Assembly: GCA_017385345.1 (NCBI GenBank)
Contig: JAFNRY010000243.1
Coordinates: 1-5,270, forward strand
Reading direction: 5' to 3'
From: Kiritimatiellia bacterium
GTDB lineage: Bacteria; Verrucomicrobiota; Kiritimatiellia; RFP12; UBA1067
Length of the DNA stretch: 5,270 bases
Part shown: positions 5,201 to 5,270 of the stretch, piece by piece
Position numbering within the stretch: position 1 is the stretch's first letter
Layout of the letters: every line of letters begins with the position of its first letter
The notes under the pieces: model-generated
The model's input: the letters and a program-made list of their open reading frames with translations, nothing else
Database searches by the model: none
What the model was told of the DNA's origin: nothing
Program-made: the position numbers and the translations under genes

Positions 5201-5270
5201 CAGGAACTCGACGTTGCCGTCGCCGGTGACGTTGAGTTCGCCCGTGCCGCCGCGGTTGCCGAACGGAACC
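2249..5270 (-). CDS. Giant surface protein, C-terminal 1006 residues: beta-helix rungs, PATR-like repeat, two LamG-like domains (5' part beyond window)
   Basis: The frame is open from the right edge to TAA at 2251-2249. GTG at 5149 lies inside a continuing rung repeat and is not a credible start, so the true N-terminus is outside the window. Residues are numbered from the edge. Residues 1-340 form about 12 rungs of 22-29 residues, each beginning G-x-L-x-h-x-(G)G-T-L with an I/V-G turn, as in parallel beta-helix passenger domains. Residues 385-420 match the autotransporter-associated beta-strand pattern (AGAGTLTV...GTLAL). Two LamG-like jelly rolls follow at 434-632 and 668-868, each opening with LAHRW and closing with DEVRVWNG. 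The tail (893-1006) is beta-rich and ends KSGMVMFIR. No PEP-CTERM, LPXTG, type IX sorting domain or outer-membrane barrel is recognisable. I infer an exported adhesive or glycan-binding structural protein. Its transcription probably ends at the strong terminator just downstream. Confidence 0.92.
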   Translation of the reverse strand, partial: VPFGNRGGTGELNVTGDGNVEFLTAIIAGNEGTGNRGTLNVSGNGKLATREWISVAPGPANTHGVVNLSENGSISAGTGVTIGESNGNTGRLNIDGGTLSCGEMLQLGWHNGSKGYLSITNGSMSVNNNNKADGFTIGRDGYGEAYISGSANIQFNGLGRVGWGVNTGTGYLTMDGGTLTSLNKVFVVGDWGRGYFTQNGGDVRVPNADFQVGQCRQDNGIPSAGVYTMNGGTLQAAWWTHIGWYGEGIIEQNGGMIAATGNNNNWICIGSDSTGRGTYLMKGGELNAYTGVGAAKLGRGEFVMDGGTVSTPVVCKQTSDNVAGNNTGVSAVGLGGGTLKSTSEGAKGGNKAITCIDKLSYTGGFTLDTNGRDVEMTDNHVVSVWPGSSFAKAGAGTLTVDEFPAADTVKVQSGTLALASGGADRSLSRLPYTLAHRWSFNDGTLTDSVTGSAADVATAGTYEVAEDGTLCLPGGWRNAGHVDLGTNRLPSDSVTVEMWATLAEDKVWTKLFSIGSGTGNILAFTFHRDSNDGIWSLDVGPDGGTWAGMDSLKAGVPYYFAMTLDYDGSATHFKVYCFNAETGAIVGTIQRSLSGWRLSEKIPTSYFVLGYSFWNDHDAAVAFDEVRVWNGAFTTADIWESVKKGANAKFDAAYADAIELGAATEATLAHRWTFDDGTLADSVTGSAEGTRNVGDNEISGGMLHLPGGAKNTRHVDLGANPVTTDSASLEFWFTPRANTVWTKLFSLGRDTGSVITYTMFRDSNGGPSGVDIAPGGGTFYGTGTLAVDANYYMAMTFDYDEATGSTVVKAYCYDADTGAAVGSISQTLENWKLTEKITQTYFCLGASFWNDPDAALDVDEVRVWNGVLSPAIIYRNLKNGSGVALPTAEDGDAEVAVLDLGGKTLERQALSLKSGTLQNGTLKVAGTVGFSAGDYIVNKGTLDLTGSSMSIADSANLRPCVLIKNVNSGAITGVPKRGNLPRGWNVQKNANGDLILVKSGMVMFIR
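2666..3970 (-). repeat. Tandem duplication of a LamG-like domain inside the right-hand gene
   Basis: The W codon of the first LAHRW lies at 3956-3958 and that of the second at 3254-3256, a 702-bp (234-residue) period. Shared landmarks include DGTL(T/A)DSVTGSA, LPGG, HVDLG, VWTKLFS(I/L)G, RDSN, LDYD/FDYD, SFWND and DEVRVWNG, in the same order. By eye the two copies are about half identical in protein sequence, so the duplication is old or the domains were acquired separately. Both match the concanavalin-A-like lectin/glucanase (LamG) superfamily pattern. Confidence 0.8.
4250..5258 (-). repeat. Beta-helix rung repeats within the right-hand gene
   Basis: Successive segments start GELNVTGDG, GTLNVSGNG, GVVNLSENG, GRLNIDGGT, GYLSITNGS, GEAYISGSA, GYLTMDGGT, GYFTQNGGD, GVYTMNGGT, GIIEQNGGM, GTYLMKGGE and GEFVMDGGT. 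Each is followed by a hydrophobic strand and a (V/I)G or similar turn. Rung length varies from 22 to about 30 residues because the loops differ. At DNA level the GGTL codons recur as plus-strand AGCGTGCCGCC. The array probably continues past the right edge. Two loops hold runs of four Asn encoded by AAC/AAT-rich repeats. Confidence 0.8.

Noticed and set aside
1..5270. Catalytic domain (glycoside hydrolase, polysaccharide lyase or peptidase) in either protein.
   Set aside because: I found no catalytic motif; the LamG-like and beta-helix folds alone do not imply enzymatic activity.

Overview
The window comes from a GC-rich bacterial genome. It holds the ends of two very large genes, both read leftward on the minus strand, separated by an unusually structured 631-bp intergenic region (1618-2248). 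Both genes run off the window edges: the right-hand gene enters from the right edge and stops at 2249, and the left-hand gene starts at 1617 and is still open at base 1. Their products look like secreted or surface-displayed modular proteins assembled from parallel beta-helix rungs (autotransporter-associated beta-strand type), concanavalin-A/LamG-like jelly rolls and a PA14-like module. No enzyme, transporter, regulator, defence gene, RNA gene or mobile-element gene is visible.

Organism: the mix of LamG-like domains opening with a HRWSF(N/D)DGTL(T/A)DSV motif, beta-helix repeats and a YWTG...NSANW motif, with GC-rich coding sequence and a good Shine-Dalgarno, fits the PVC superphylum, most plausibly a gut-type Kiritimatiellota, Lentisphaerota or Verrucomicrobiota genome. 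This is inferred from domain style only; no phylogenetic marker is present.

Layout from right to left, in the direction of transcription. (1) 5270-2249: the C-terminal 1006 residues of a giant protein: about 12 beta-helix rungs, one PATR-like repeat, two tandem LamG-like domains, and a beta-rich tail with no recognisable sorting signal or translocator barrel. (2) 2224-2148: a small hairpin, then a strong Rho-independent terminator whose 12-bp stem is built from a short repeat found three times in this intergenic region. (3) 2146-2069: nested inverted repeats that could form a branched cruciform. (4) 2064-1979: four 16-bp palindromes spaced exactly 23 bp apart, alternating between a perfect and a one-mismatch version. 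(5) 1852-1618: a candidate extended -10 promoter and about 220 nt of leader with a GC-rich hairpin followed by a few Us, a 12-base C tract (G12 on the plus strand), two 10-bp hairpins whose G.U wobbles are pairable only in the minus-strand transcript, and a Shine-Dalgarno. (6) 1617-1: the second gene, with a signal peptide, a ConA-like domain, a PA14-like domain and the beginning of a beta-helix.

The two genes are probably separate transcription units, because a strong terminator and a candidate promoter lie between them. The protein family is a recognisable type. The least explained material is the intergenic region: the phased palindrome array, the branched inverted repeat, and the structured, homopolymer-bearing leader of the second gene.
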